Shown here: in pieces, positions 47,431 to 55,135 of the stretch
Layout: each line of letters begins with the position of its first letter
Numbering within the stretch: position 1 is the stretch's first letter
The notes under the pieces: generated by a model
Told to the model about the DNA's origin: nothing
Database searches by the model: none
What the model saw: the letters and a program-made list of their open reading frames with translations, nothing else
Made by a program: the position numbers and the translations under genes
Source of the DNA: Halomonas faecis
GTDB lineage: Bacteria > Pseudomonadota > Gammaproteobacteria > Pseudomonadales > Halomonadaceae
DNA: 64,000 nucleotides
Assembly (NCBI RefSeq): GCF_010993975.1
Contig: NZ_JAACZO010000004.1
Coordinates: forward strand, 82,260 to 146,259
Direction: 5' to 3'

Positions 47431-47525
47431 CTAAGGCCGCTGAGACGGCCACCAAGCACGCAGGAACTACCGCATGGATGGCGGCCGCCATCGCCGCATA
47501 TGCAGGGTAGGGGCGGTAGCGTGCC
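47431..47525 (+). ncRNA. Structured leader element, copy 1
   Basis: 95 bp closely related to 61267-61357. It starts CTAAGGCCGCTGAGACGGC: a hairpin GGCCG-CTGAGA-CGGCC, then a long stem GCACG..CTACCGC pairing with GCGGTAG-CGTGC. Both copies keep ATATGCAG and the closing GGCGGTAGCGTGCC while the inner loop differs in length and sequence and the first stem differs by a pairing-compatible change (GGCC/GGCT end). Conserved pairing with variable loops suggests a folded RNA. It matches no riboswitch I recognise. No gene directly follows this copy. Confidence 0.5.
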
Positions 47526-47560
47526 CGGAGTTCAGCGAAGCACTGCCAATGAACGCCCGC

Positions 47561-47739
47561 AGGATGATTGAAACCGGCAAAAGGGGAAGACACGCGAATT
47601 CTGCATAGGTTGCCGAGGTATTCTTAGTCTTATTAAATATCAATAGGTTACAGCCGAAATGGCGGGCTAGATAACATTATTGAACGCGCCAACGCGTTCA
47701 AGTGGATAAATGAGCGGGCTATTCAATACGCTGTTAAAT
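47561..47739 (+). repeat. Trailer repeat copy 1, ending in an attC/attI-like site
   Basis: 179 bp homologous to 61806-61983, beginning AGGATGATTGAAAC and sharing GCGAATTCTGCATAGGT. Its end (47669-47739) runs from AGATAAC to GTTAAAT, a perfect GTTRRRY crossover box, with pairing arms ATTGAA/TTCAAT and an inner hairpin TGAACGCG-CCAA-CGCGTTCA. It is therefore either an attC or the attI-like entry point of the array. The first cassette gene starts 18 bp later. In copy 2 a fosA gene sits between leader and trailer; here only 35 bp do. Confidence 0.6.
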
Positions 47740-47756
47740 TTCAATCGGATCTAGTG

Positions 47757-48188
47757 ATGAATATAGAGATCGTAGAAAAGGCAGAACACCTTCAGCTGAT
47801 AGAAGTCTGGGAAGCGTCGGTCAGGGCAACGCATGATTTTCTGGCTGAAGATGATCTACAGGAGTTAAAACCGTTAATTCTGGAACAGTATTTTGACTCA
47901 GTTGATTTAAGGTGCGCTAAAAATGGCGATGGTGAAATTCAGGGATTCTGCGGAGTACATGACGGTAGTATTGAAATGTTATTCATCTCACCTAATGCGC
48001 GCGGGAAAGGCATTGGTGCAATGTTAGCTGCCCATGCTATCAAAAAGCAGGGAGCATCAAAGGTCGATGTAAATGAGCAGAATGAACAGGCGCTCGGTTT
48101 TTATCAGCATATTGGCTTTAAAGTGACAGGCCGATCATCAGTCGATGGTCAGGGTAAGCCTTATCCACTTTTGCATATGGCGCTATAA
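47757..48188 (+). CDS. GNAT N-acetyltransferase in integron cassette
   Basis: 143 aa, YjaB-like GNAT. Visible: EVWEASVRATHDFLAEDDLQ near residue 14, the acetyl-CoA loop MLFISPNARGKGIGAMLAAH near 75 (R-x2-G-x-G/A), VDVNEQNEQALGFYQHIGFK near 100 and the C-terminal GRSSVDGQGKPYPLLHMAL. The closeness to YjaB argues for a small substrate or self-protection; the target is unknown. ATG 47757 is preferred to the GTG one codon earlier. First cassette in the array; its attC follows 2 bp after the stop. Confidence 0.85.
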   Translation: MNIEIVEKAEHLQLIEVWEASVRATHDFLAEDDLQELKPLILEQYFDSVDLRCAKNGDGEIQGFCGVHDGSIEMLFISPNARGKGIGAMLAAHAIKKQGASKVDVNEQNEQALGFYQHIGFKVTGRSSVDGQGKPYPLLHMAL

Positions 48189-48190
48189 AA

Positions 48191-48274
48191 ATTTAACAAG
48201 GCCAGGCACGGCGACGCCTTCTTCGTTGCGGCTTCGCCTTCACTACAAAGCCGCGCGTGCTGGCGGCGTTAAAC
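48191..48274 (+). other. Integron attC site
   Basis: ATTTAAC at the left, GTTAAAC at the right, with long complementary arms (AAGGCCAGGCACGGCGACGC versus GCGCGTGCTGGCGGCGTT) and a GCGGCTTCGCC centre. About 84 bp. Closely similar to the site at 62316-62399. Confidence 0.85.
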
Positions 48275-48276
48275 GG

Positions 48277-48978
48277 ATGAGACTCGTGTCGAAGAAACTG
48301 CCAAGTCATAAAGGAAAGTTAAGTTTCTCGCAGATAGCCGAAGGCATGACTGCTGCGTCGGAAAATGCGGCGCGCTTGGCGCAGGATGCCAAGCTCCTTC
48401 TTGACGCTGGGCGGCATCCGACAGCATGTTCTCTAGCAGCGCTTTCTATCGAAGAGTCAGGGAAGGTCTCAATACTTCGTGCTATGTCTCTTGCACGTGA
48501 CGACAATGAGTTGAAGGAAGAATGGAAGCGGTACCGCTCCCACACGAACAAGAATGTGCAGTAGATTTTTCCTCAGCTCGTGGCTGAGGGAGCGAGAAGA
48601 CTCGACGACCTTCGTCCCCTATTCGATAAAGATGCGGAGCATTCATACATTTTGGACCAGATTAAGCAGCTCGGGTTTTATACGGACTGTCTTAGCAATA
48701 AGGGACACTGGTCAATTCCCGACGAAGTAATTGATGGCGAGTTGGCAGACCAGCTGGTTTCCACGGCCGAGCTGCTATCTTCTGCCTCTCCTACGTCAGA
48801 ACGTGAGATTGAATTGTGGGTCGAGCATGTCGGCCCTGTCTGGAAAAAGGATATGAACTGGATGAAGCGTGCGGTGGCAAGTTGGTACGAGGCCATGCAG
48901 CAGGAAGGCTTAAAACCGGATGGTGAAAATGGCATGGAGAATTTTCTACATGACGGGATTGATCCAGATGACGTTTAA
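48277..48978 (+). pseudogene. AbiV-like abortive-infection gene with internal amber codon
   Basis: One continuous frame of 233 codons is broken only by TAG at 48562-48564 (codon 96). The first part, EGMTAASENAARLAQDAKLL then CSLAALSIEESGKVSILRAM, and the second, LVAEGARRLDDLRPLFDKDA, together match AbiV phage-abortive-infection proteins (HEPN-like helices). The codon after KNVQ is TAG where homologues tend to have an aromatic or other residue before IFPQL, consistent with a one-base change such as TGG to TAG. A GTG at 48580 could restart a truncated 132-aa product. The gene ends inside its attC. Confidence 0.7.
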
Positions 48979-49044
48979 CCAGGCGGTCAACCGGACCGCT
49001 TTTTCGCTGACGCTACAAAGCGTCCGGTTACCTCTGCGTTAAAA
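48973..49044 (+). other. Integron attC site
   Basis: GTTTAAC left box; right box GTTAAAA (last base off consensus). Arms CAGGCGGTCAACCGGACCGC and GCGTCCGGTTACCTCTGCGT pair with bulges. The left box overlaps the abiV stop codon. Confidence 0.75.
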
Positions 49045-49057
49045 ATCAGAGGAAATA

Positions 49058-49645
49058 ATGGAGCAGTACCTCGGAATATCAGCTGCAATTCTGGGCTCAC
49101 TTGGTGGCGCAGGTGTGATTGTTGTTGGGCTTTCCAGTTGGCTCGGAAAGGTTTGGGCCACCAGATTGATGGACAACGAGCGCCACAAGCATGAGCGGGA
49201 TTTAGAAGCTTTACGGGCTTCACTAAAAGCTCAGAACGATAAGCAGTTGACTGAAATGTCGAGTGATTTCGAGATATTCAAGCAGACCCATTTGCGTGAA
49301 CACAACGATAAGCTCGCGATATATCGCGCTGCACTCGATACGATCGTTCCCATTCTCGCAAAAATCGAGCTTTTAGTTATCGGAGAGAGGGGCGAGCTGT
49401 CTACTGAAGAAAAAGAGGCTTTCGAGAACGATAGGCTGCGCATCTACGGATACCTTGCGATGCTGGCGCCACAGTCTGTCATGGATGCAAACGATGCGTT
49501 CGTTGACCTCTTGCTAGCCCTCATTTATGACGGTGAACAAACTAATTGGGAAACAGTCAGGAATTCTGCGCTACGTTTGACCAATGCCATGAGGGCCGAT
49601 ATTGGTCTCAATAAAGAACCGGTAGCCTACAACGGTAGCCGCTGA
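49058..49645 (+). CDS. Membrane-anchored coiled-coil cassette protein of unknown function
   Basis: 195 aa. One N-terminal membrane span (ISAAILGSLGGAGVIVVGLS at about residues 7-26) is followed by a charged coiled coil (RHKHERDLEALRASLKAQND, residues 42-80) and a helical C-terminal domain with SVMDANDAFVDLLLALIYDG. No motif known to me is present. Cassette-borne proteins of this single-span plus coiled-coil shape are common and unannotated. GAGGA precedes the ATG. Its own attC starts 3 bp after the stop. Confidence 0.7.
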   Translation: MEQYLGISAAILGSLGGAGVIVVGLSSWLGKVWATRLMDNERHKHERDLEALRASLKAQNDKQLTEMSSDFEIFKQTHLREHNDKLAIYRAALDTIVPILAKIELLVIGERGELSTEEKEAFENDRLRIYGYLAMLAPQSVMDANDAFVDLLLALIYDGEQTNWETVRNSALRLTNAMRADIGLNKEPVAYNGSR

Positions 49646-49647
49646 TT

Positions 49648-49732
49648 TTTTAACAAGGCCAGTCACGGCGACGCCTACTACATTGCGGCTTCGCCTCCAT
49701 TCCGTAGCCGCGCATGCTGGCTGGCGTTAACC
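49648..49732 (+). other. Integron attC site
   Basis: Left TTTTAAC, right GTTAACC. Internal sequence (AAGGCCAGTCACGGCGACGC ... CCGTAGCCGCGCATGCTGGC) is nearly identical to the site at 51444-51528. Confidence 0.85.
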
Positions 49733-49751
49733 ATAGAAGGAGAAGAAAACG

Positions 49752-50066
49752 ATGGAGATAAATGCTGAAGTTTTGGAGCCCCAAGTGTCAGCTTCTGTAC
49801 GAGCATTAGAAAAGCTTTCGGCAAAAGAGAGGGAGAAGAAGCCGAATGCGCACTTTGCAGATGACTATAATCGACTTCTTAATCTTGCTAAGGAAGCCCT
49901 TCCCGAAGTCCCGAAAAATCTTTGGCCAGCGGAAGTAGGTAAGACTAATCCAGCGATGGGCCCAAATCATGCCGATGCTAGCTACGTGGAAATACACTCG
50001 TATCTTAACCAAGTCTTAGCAATATTATCTCAGAATGTAGAACCGGCCGGTGTATTTATGGGTTAA
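49752..50066 (+). CDS. Small cassette protein of unknown function
   Basis: 104 aa, mostly helical and charged: VSASVRALEKLSAKEREKKP, then DYNRLLNLAKEALPEVPKNL and the ending VEIHSYLNQVLAILSQNVEP. No signal peptide or membrane span. No known motif. GAAGGAGAAGA lies just upstream, giving good support for the ATG. It ends inside a very short attC. Confidence 0.65.
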   Translation: MEINAEVLEPQVSASVRALEKLSAKEREKKPNAHFADDYNRLLNLAKEALPEVPKNLWPAEVGKTNPAMGPNHADASYVEIHSYLNQVLAILSQNVEPAGVFMG

Positions 50067-50108
50067 CAAGGCCATGCACGCGACAAGCGCGTGATGGCGG
50101 CGTTAATA
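50061..50108 (+). other. Minimal integron attC site
   Basis: Only about 48 bp: GGTTAAC left box, arms GGCCATGCACGCG and CGCGTGATGGC that pair with one unpaired G, loop ACAA, and a right box GTTAATA. Small attC sites of 55-60 bp are known; this is at or below that lower limit. It overlaps the stop of the preceding gene. Confidence 0.65.
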
Positions 50109-50113
50109 CTCGT

Positions 50114-50464
50114 ATGAATAGAACGATTACCTTGATTCTAAGCTTCGTATTCCTGGTTTCGGCCGGGGTCAACGTTTACTTGTACAACGAGGTTCAGAGG
50201 TTCGAAGAAGCTTGGGTAGAGCAAATTATAACCACAAGCGAAATTGAAGGCATTCTTAAAGAATCCGAGGTTGATACGTCCTTTGAAAATATGCAGCGCT
50301 TGGCTATAGCCAAATTCGGAACCGATCGCGTTCGCGCAGTAGAAGTCCCGGACATACATATCGATTGGGGATCAGACAGGGAAGGTTTGCAGGTGAATGG
50401 AACACTGCTTTTATTTAAGGATGGTGCCTATCATGGAAGCAAAGCCGACCTCCCCTTGCATTAA
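50114..50464 (+). CDS. Small single-span membrane cassette protein, immunity-like
   Basis: 116 aa. Type II anchor or uncleaved signal at the N-terminus (TLILSFVFLVSAGVNVYLYN) followed by a small periplasmic domain with VEVPDIHIDWGSDREGLQVN and the ending TLLLFKDGAYHGSKADLP. The outline (short N-terminal span, small exported domain ending in L-F-x-D-G) is reminiscent of small toxin-immunity families such as Imm58, but similarity is too weak for a firm call. Confidence 0.6.
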   Translation: MNRTITLILSFVFLVSAGVNVYLYNEVQRFEEAWVEQIITTSEIEGILKESEVDTSFENMQRLAIAKFGTDRVRAVEVPDIHIDWGSDREGLQVNGTLLLFKDGAYHGSKADLPLH

Positions 50465-50542
50465 CAAGCCCAGGCAGGGCGACGGGTTTTCCGTTGCGCC
50501 TCCGGCTCCACTACAAACCCGCGCCTGCTGGGTGCGTTAGCT
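50459..50542 (+). other. Integron attC site
   Basis: Left CATTAAC, right GTTAGCT. Arms CAAGCCCAGGCAGGGCGACG and CCCGCGCCTGCTGGGTGCG, with a GCGCCTCCGGC centre. The left box overlaps the stop of the gene at 50114. Confidence 0.8.
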
Positions 50543-50562
50543 GAAAAAGAAAAGGAAACTCT

Positions 50563-51438
50563 GTGCCAAGAGAATCGTTGTTCTTTGGGCTTCATGGCCT
50601 CCAGTTACCCGGACCAAGCCTTGAACTTGGCAAGGGGATTGTGGTCCGTGAAACCTATGCGCATATCTTTGCACCGTTCATGGTTGCGTTTGCTCCGCCT
50701 GAAGCGCCTAACAAACACCATCCAGGTCCTTGGTCTGCTGCGTCAGGTGGCATCTCGTACGATATTTCAGCAGAACTAGTTGTCCCAATTGAAAACGAAG
50801 GTGGCACAGAAAAGGCCCTTCAAACAGCGCGTGTAATACTGCTCTTACTCCGACTTGGGGTTAATCCTGCCGTTACTCTACCAGTCTTCTCGAATCTGGC
50901 TTTCACCCAAGAAAACGCCACCGAAAAACATCAGACTCTCCACCCGTTTGAGGTTCAAAAACGTTCCTTTGCTCTCTCAGTAGACGAAGAAGTTGCCAGT
51001 TTTGATTCTCTTAAGTGGGTTCAAGACCATTGGCAGGTAACGCAGAAGCTAGTGAATGGTAGTTCAGAGTTCGCATTCGCTACAGAAGCCATTGATCAGG
51101 GCCAATTCATCCACAATACAGCACTGACACTCGTATCATTGTGGGGTGCTCTGGAAGCCTTATTTTCTCCGAACGCTTCAGAATTGAGATTTAGGGTTTC
51201 AGCATTGATTGCCTCTTTTTTGGAAGTGCCGGGCGCAAGCCGAAGAGAACGCCAAAAGAAAATCGCGAAACTCTATGACAAACGGTCTGCTGCGGCGCAT
51301 GGGAGGCCCAAGCACGATCAACAGCACTTGCTGGACACTTTTAATCTACTCAGAGAGGTGTTGATGAAGATCATTGCTAATGGTTCTGTGCCGAGCAGTG
51401 ACCAATTGGATTCTATGTTGTTTGGTGCAGATGCATAG
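50563..51438 (+). CDS. Apea-like HEPN-domain protein
   Basis: 291 aa. The C-terminal ~120 residues form an Apea-like HEPN domain: TALTLVSLWGALEALFSPNA, RVSALIASFLEVPGASRRER, and the RNase motif in KLYDKRSAAAHGRPKHDQQH (R-x4-H), which supports a ribonuclease active site. The N-terminal ~170 residues are beta-rich and unassigned. Apea-HEPN proteins occur in antiphage and toxin contexts. The start is a GTG with AAGGAA upstream; a signal peptide is absent. A defence role is inference. Confidence 0.75.
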   Translation: MPRESLFFGLHGLQLPGPSLELGKGIVVRETYAHIFAPFMVAFAPPEAPNKHHPGPWSAASGGISYDISAELVVPIENEGGTEKALQTARVILLLLRLGVNPAVTLPVFSNLAFTQENATEKHQTLHPFEVQKRSFALSVDEEVASFDSLKWVQDHWQVTQKLVNGSSEFAFATEAIDQGQFIHNTALTLVSLWGALEALFSPNASELRFRVSALIASFLEVPGASRRERQKKIAKLYDKRSAAAHGRPKHDQQHLLDTFNLLREVLMKIIANGSVPSSDQLDSMLFGADA

Positions 51439-51443
51439 CTATC

Positions 51444-51528
51444 AGCTAACAAGGCCAGGCACGGCGACGTCTACTACATTGCGGCTTCGCCTCCATTCCG
51501 TAGCCGCGCATGCTGGCTGGCGTTAGCG
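51444..51528 (+). other. Integron attC site
   Basis: Left AGCTAAC, right GTTAGCG. About 97 percent identical to the site at 49648-49732 over the central 75 bases, indicating a recently shared source. Confidence 0.85.
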
Positions 51529-51570
51529 AAAAACTCGGGGCGCATCGATTGGGCGCCATCATTACTCGAT

Positions 51571-53238
51571 ATGGAGAGTCCTTGCTTGACGTCATACCGA
51601 ACCAACTTAAAAGTGCAACAGGCCAACTCCTTCTACAACTATACAGTTGGCCTTGACGTCATGGATGTGGATCTAGTCAAAACCGCCACAAATCTTCTCA
51701 AGTCCAAAATAGCCCGGACTGTTTGCTTCTCTGACTTGAAGTGCGTCTACCTTGATGTGGATGGTTGCGTCCAGCTTGAATGGCTTCGGCCGCAAGGGCG
51801 GCAGTGGGATTCCCATTGGGAAGTCAAATTTAGTGACAACCTCCCAAGGCATACAGCTGCCGACCTCCTGTTCTGCCTGGAACTTTCATTCCTTGAACAA
51901 CGCATCGAAAGTCCAGAGGCAAGGCAGATGCCGTCGCATCTCCGGGCAGCGCTACCACCTCTGGTCTTAGAACGCGACGGCTTGACTCTTCCAATCCACC
52001 CGTGGCTTAAGCTTTATTCTGACGGAATATTGATCATTAGCTTCCAGCTAGATGCCGAATGGTCTGGATTGGATGAGGGTGATTTCATTCAAGAAATAGT
52101 GAACCTATTTCAACAATATTTTGATCGGGTCTGGGTTCAAGAACACCTTCAGCGGATAGATGCAGAACAGGAACTACTTAGTGACCTTGGAAGCAAGCTT
52201 TCGATTGGTGGGCAGAGAGTCGCAAGCCGAAAGACCCAAAAGCTGGTAAAGAAGATACGCCGAGATGGGCGAGCGGTGCTCGAAGAATCCCTTGGAAAGT
52301 GTGGGCGAGCCTTCGACATCAGTGGGGAATCTTGGGTTCTTCACCAAATCGCTGGCTCCGAGGGGCAATCAGATTGGGAGGCGACAATTGACCTTTGTCG
52401 GTCCATCTATGTTCGTGCTGTCGCAAGTTTGGTCACGGTGAGCGGCCGAACGTGGGTGGGCCGGGCGCCACAAGCACAGCTGTGGCAAGGCCGCCCCTCG
52501 ATCTCATTGATGCGCTTTGTGGATCAGCCAGATTCTAAGGAGAAACTGCTAGAAGAGTTCGGCCCATCTATATCCCGCGTACTAGGGCGACACGGCGAAT
52601 TAGAGGATCCTCCGGCCTTGCCGCCCGACTTGCGCATGTTCGGAGATTATTGCTTCCATGGGGATCGCGCGCTCCTCCTTTGGACTTGGCTAAGAACGCA
52701 AGATCAGCCGGACAATGTTTGGGAGGAAGATAACACCCAGGGTCGTCTGTTGGAGAATCAGGCCAGAGCAGAGCACTTCGAGTACCACAATCTGCGAATT
52801 GCTCGTGCCTGCGCGACCGCGAGCTCTCCCAAATCAGATGAGGACTTGGTCGAGGCGTACAGAGTACTGGCGGGGGCTGAAGCTGTAATTCATCATTCGG
52901 GTCAGGCGGGGGAAATCACAGATGCGCTTGACTACTTGCTAGCAGCGGCGGGAACAAGGGGGCTTATAGCATCGGGCAAAGAGCAGGCACGGTGGCATCT
53001 GGACGAACGCCGATACCGAGCGGAGAGGAAGCGAGGGCGTGTTGACCGTTGGCTGACAGGAGTGTTCGGGCTAGTAGGAGTTGCCGGTTTTGCAGACCTC
53101 GTGGTTAAGCCGCTCCTCACTGATATGTATCCCGAGCGTGGCGAGGCTTGGACAGGACTGTATGCCTTCGCCCTGTCCTTCGCAGTGGTCGGCCTCGTGG
53201 CTGTGCTCATATGGATTATCAATATACTGCGCCGCTAA
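51571..53238 (+). CDS. Large orphan cassette protein with C-terminal membrane hairpin
   Basis: 555 aa, the largest gene in the array. The first ~490 residues are soluble with no motif I can name; segments include VTVSGRTWVGRAPQAQLWQG and YCFHGDRALLLWTWLRTQDQ. Two C-terminal membrane spans follow a basic stretch (RAERKRGRVDRWLTGVFGLV, then WTGLYAFALSFAVVGLVAVL). Large soluble domains anchored by terminal spans are common in antiphage effectors, so this may be a defence gene. The ATG at 51571 has no strong ribosome site; a TTG five codons later has GGAG in range. Confidence 0.6.
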   Translation: MESPCLTSYRTNLKVQQANSFYNYTVGLDVMDVDLVKTATNLLKSKIARTVCFSDLKCVYLDVDGCVQLEWLRPQGRQWDSHWEVKFSDNLPRHTAADLLFCLELSFLEQRIESPEARQMPSHLRAALPPLVLERDGLTLPIHPWLKLYSDGILIISFQLDAEWSGLDEGDFIQEIVNLFQQYFDRVWVQEHLQRIDAEQELLSDLGSKLSIGGQRVASRKTQKLVKKIRRDGRAVLEESLGKCGRAFDISGESWVLHQIAGSEGQSDWEATIDLCRSIYVRAVASLVTVSGRTWVGRAPQAQLWQGRPSISLMRFVDQPDSKEKLLEEFGPSISRVLGRHGELEDPPALPPDLRMFGDYCFHGDRALLLWTWLRTQDQPDNVWEEDNTQGRLLENQARAEHFEYHNLRIARACATASSPKSDEDLVEAYRVLAGAEAVIHHSGQAGEITDALDYLLAAAGTRGLIASGKEQARWHLDERRYRAERKRGRVDRWLTGVFGLVGVAGFADLVVKPLLTDMYPERGEAWTGLYAFALSFAVVGLVAVLIWIINILRR

Positions 53239-53262
53239 TTAACTGATATCGAAGAAGCAAGA

Positions 53263-53343
53263 TGCTAACGAGTGAATGAACCCGACAAACTCTTCCGCGC
53301 GCTTCGCGCGCTCCAGACTTTGCGGGTTATTCTGGCGTTAGCT
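53263..53343 (+). other. Integron attC site
   Basis: Left TGCTAAC, right GTTAGCT. Arms GAACCCGACAAA and TTTGCGGGTTATTC pair; the centre GCGCGCTTCGCGCGC forms a strong hairpin. Different sequence type from the AAGGCCAGG sites. Confidence 0.8.
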
Positions 53344-53357
53344 GTAAGAAGTAAAGC

Positions 53358-54053
53358 ATGGAAAAACTAAAAGATATTTTAATCGAAATCCAAGATAAGC
53401 TCGTTCCTATCCTTGATGGTTACGAGCAAGCAATCTATCACTACTTGCTTCGGCATACCTATCTGGTCGGTCTGGAGACATGCTTGTACAGCACCAGAAC
53501 AGCCCAGATAGGGCTAGGCACTGGTGATAACTCGAAGCATCCGAGCATGAAGACACGCTCCAGAAAACTTCGCAGCCTCGAAGAAAAGGGGTGCATTCAA
53601 ATCTTAGAGCGTTCGAATAAAGGCATCACGGTTAAGTTATTGCTTCCCAGTCAGATTCCTAGCATTCAAAACTCGGAGGTAGAAGAATCAGCCTTAGATA
53701 TAGAAGAGCTTGATTTCTACAAAGATCGACGGTTGTTAGGAAGCATTCTTGAACGTGAAGGTTATCGCTGCTTTTACACAGGGCGTAAAATTACTTCTGA
53801 AAATTGCTATTTGGATCATGTCATTCCACAAGCAGGCTTAGGCAATAACTCTTATAGAAATATCGTTGCATCATGCTATGACGCAAATTCCATGAAAAAC
53901 GATAAATCAGCGGACGAATTTATTCGCTCTTTGTACAAAGAGGAAATCATCTCATTATCAGAGTTACAAGAATTGAAAGAGAAGATCACAAAGCTACAGT
54001 CTGGTGAGTTAAAGCCAAATGTGGAATTGGTGCGTGGCGCAATCAACAGCTAA
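53358..54053 (+). CDS. HNH endonuclease with N-terminal winged-helix
   Basis: 231 aa. The N-terminal ~95 residues resemble a winged-helix domain (EQAIYHYLLRHTYLVGLETC and SRKLRSLEEKGCIQILERSN). The C-terminal HNH nuclease shows CFYTGRKITSENCYLDHVIP (DH pair), NSYRNIVASCYDANSMKNDK (N and final K/N) as the beta-beta-alpha metal site. Such HNH proteins appear in restriction and mobile-element contexts. No attC separates it from the next gene, so both probably form one two-gene cassette. Confidence 0.8.
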   Translation: MEKLKDILIEIQDKLVPILDGYEQAIYHYLLRHTYLVGLETCLYSTRTAQIGLGTGDNSKHPSMKTRSRKLRSLEEKGCIQILERSNKGITVKLLLPSQIPSIQNSEVEESALDIEELDFYKDRRLLGSILEREGYRCFYTGRKITSENCYLDHVIPQAGLGNNSYRNIVASCYDANSMKNDKSADEFIRSLYKEEIISLSELQELKEKITKLQSGELKPNVELVRGAINS

Positions 54054-54107
54054 TCACTGTTATGTGTCTGATTAGCTAAGGAGCATGTTTTGGGAAAAGG
54101 AATTAAA

Positions 54108-55043
54108 ATGGAGTTCGCGAAAAAGAATGATTCTGGTGATGCGGTCTTCCATATCTCAAAATTACATAAATCAGACAATGGAAATCTGGGTTGTAGGTAC
54201 TGTGGGGCTGATATTCAGTATGTATCGGCTCATACTAGAGGTGCATCAAAAACGCCTGTATCAGCACACCTAAAACTATGGCAGGATGCAGAGCACAGAA
54301 ATGGTTGTGGTTATTCAGTAAAAGGAGCTGTTGATCTTTTAGTTGCCGATTCAAATTCCGTAGAAAACACCAATCCTATATTTGAGCTGCAGGATGATGG
54401 AAGCTATCTGTTTAGAATGAATATCCTAATAGATGCACAAAAAGTAGCTAAGAACATAAAAGAGTCTGGAGGTGGATTCGAATCTAGTGGGCATTTATCA
54501 ACTCGAAGAAACTACATTCGGTCTGAGAAGCAGCTAGCCTCTTACTTTCGCTCTGCTGCTGGAATAGCAAAGTTAAGGTCTCTGATTCAAGAGTCGTCTG
54601 ATGTTGAAGAGCTAAAAAGGCTCGTAAAAATTCAGTATAAGGATGGCTTCATTTCCTGGAATGATTTTTACTATGACGACACGAGATATCATATGCTGTT
54701 TAATAGGCTGATAAAAGGAAACCTTCCGCATCCAGTTGCTATAAGTGTCACACTAAAAGGACAGGTTGGATTTTACAAGGAAGCCAAATATTTTCCATGG
54801 AGCTTTCAGTGTTACAGTCAGATAAAAGAAGATAATCACAAAAAGCTTGTATATATCCCAAAGCTGCAACTAGCCAGAGAGAACTTTCATAGATCGATGT
54901 CGGCTGGTGAAACATGCTTGGTTGTTGGTGATGCTTGGGCAAATAAAGTAAAAGATGATTCCTCAGTCTTCAGAAATTTCAATATCTCTGTTTTTAATAA
55001 ATCACAATTCAAGAAAGAATTGGATGCAGAGGGTAACACATAA
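54108..55043 (+). CDS. Zinc-finger cassette protein paired with HNH nuclease
   Basis: 311 aa. The N-terminal segment NLGCRYCGADIQYVSAHTRG with SAHLKLWQDAEHRNGCGYSV supplies C-x2-C, His and Cys residues fit to bind zinc. The rest is unassigned (for example VKIQYKDGFISWNDFYYDDT and a C-terminal QLARENFHRSMSAGETCLVV). The start at 54108 has AAAAGG in range; a TTG at 54090 with AAGGAG is an alternative. Shares a cassette with the HNH gene. A joint nucleic-acid-directed defence function is a guess. Confidence 0.65.
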   Translation: MEFAKKNDSGDAVFHISKLHKSDNGNLGCRYCGADIQYVSAHTRGASKTPVSAHLKLWQDAEHRNGCGYSVKGAVDLLVADSNSVENTNPIFELQDDGSYLFRMNILIDAQKVAKNIKESGGGFESSGHLSTRRNYIRSEKQLASYFRSAAGIAKLRSLIQESSDVEELKRLVKIQYKDGFISWNDFYYDDTRYHMLFNRLIKGNLPHPVAISVTLKGQVGFYKEAKYFPWSFQCYSQIKEDNHKKLVYIPKLQLARENFHRSMSAGETCLVVGDAWANKVKDDSSVFRNFNISVFNKSQFKKELDAEGNT

Positions 55044-55106
55044 CAAGCAACTGCAGCAGATCGAATTTCGCTGCGCTCAATTCGCCCGCTGAGTTGGGCG
55101 TTATAC
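55038..55106 (+). other. Integron attC site
   Basis: Left ACATAAC, right GTTATAC. Arms CAAGCAACTGCAGCAGATCG and CCCGCTGAGTTGGGCGTT pair imperfectly; centre AATTTCGCTGCGCTCAATT. It overlaps the end of the preceding gene. Confidence 0.75.
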
Positions 55107-55135
55107 GCTGATAGTTTGATGAAAAAGGAGGATTG

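Noticed and set aside
47431..47525. Thiamine (TPP) riboswitch because of the CTGAGA motif
   Set aside because: The rest of the TPP consensus (ACCTGA, CGTAGGGA) is absent and no thiamine gene follows.
51224..51250. Match of GGGCGCAAGCCGAAGAG in the HEPN gene to the left arm of the gph palindrome
   Set aside because: Only a short stretch agrees and no second arm is present; regarded as coincidence.
54054..54107. Possible attC between the HNH and zinc-finger genes
   Set aside because: Only AGCTAATC/GATTAGCT inverted words are present; no RYYYAAC or GTTRRRY boxes with paired arms.
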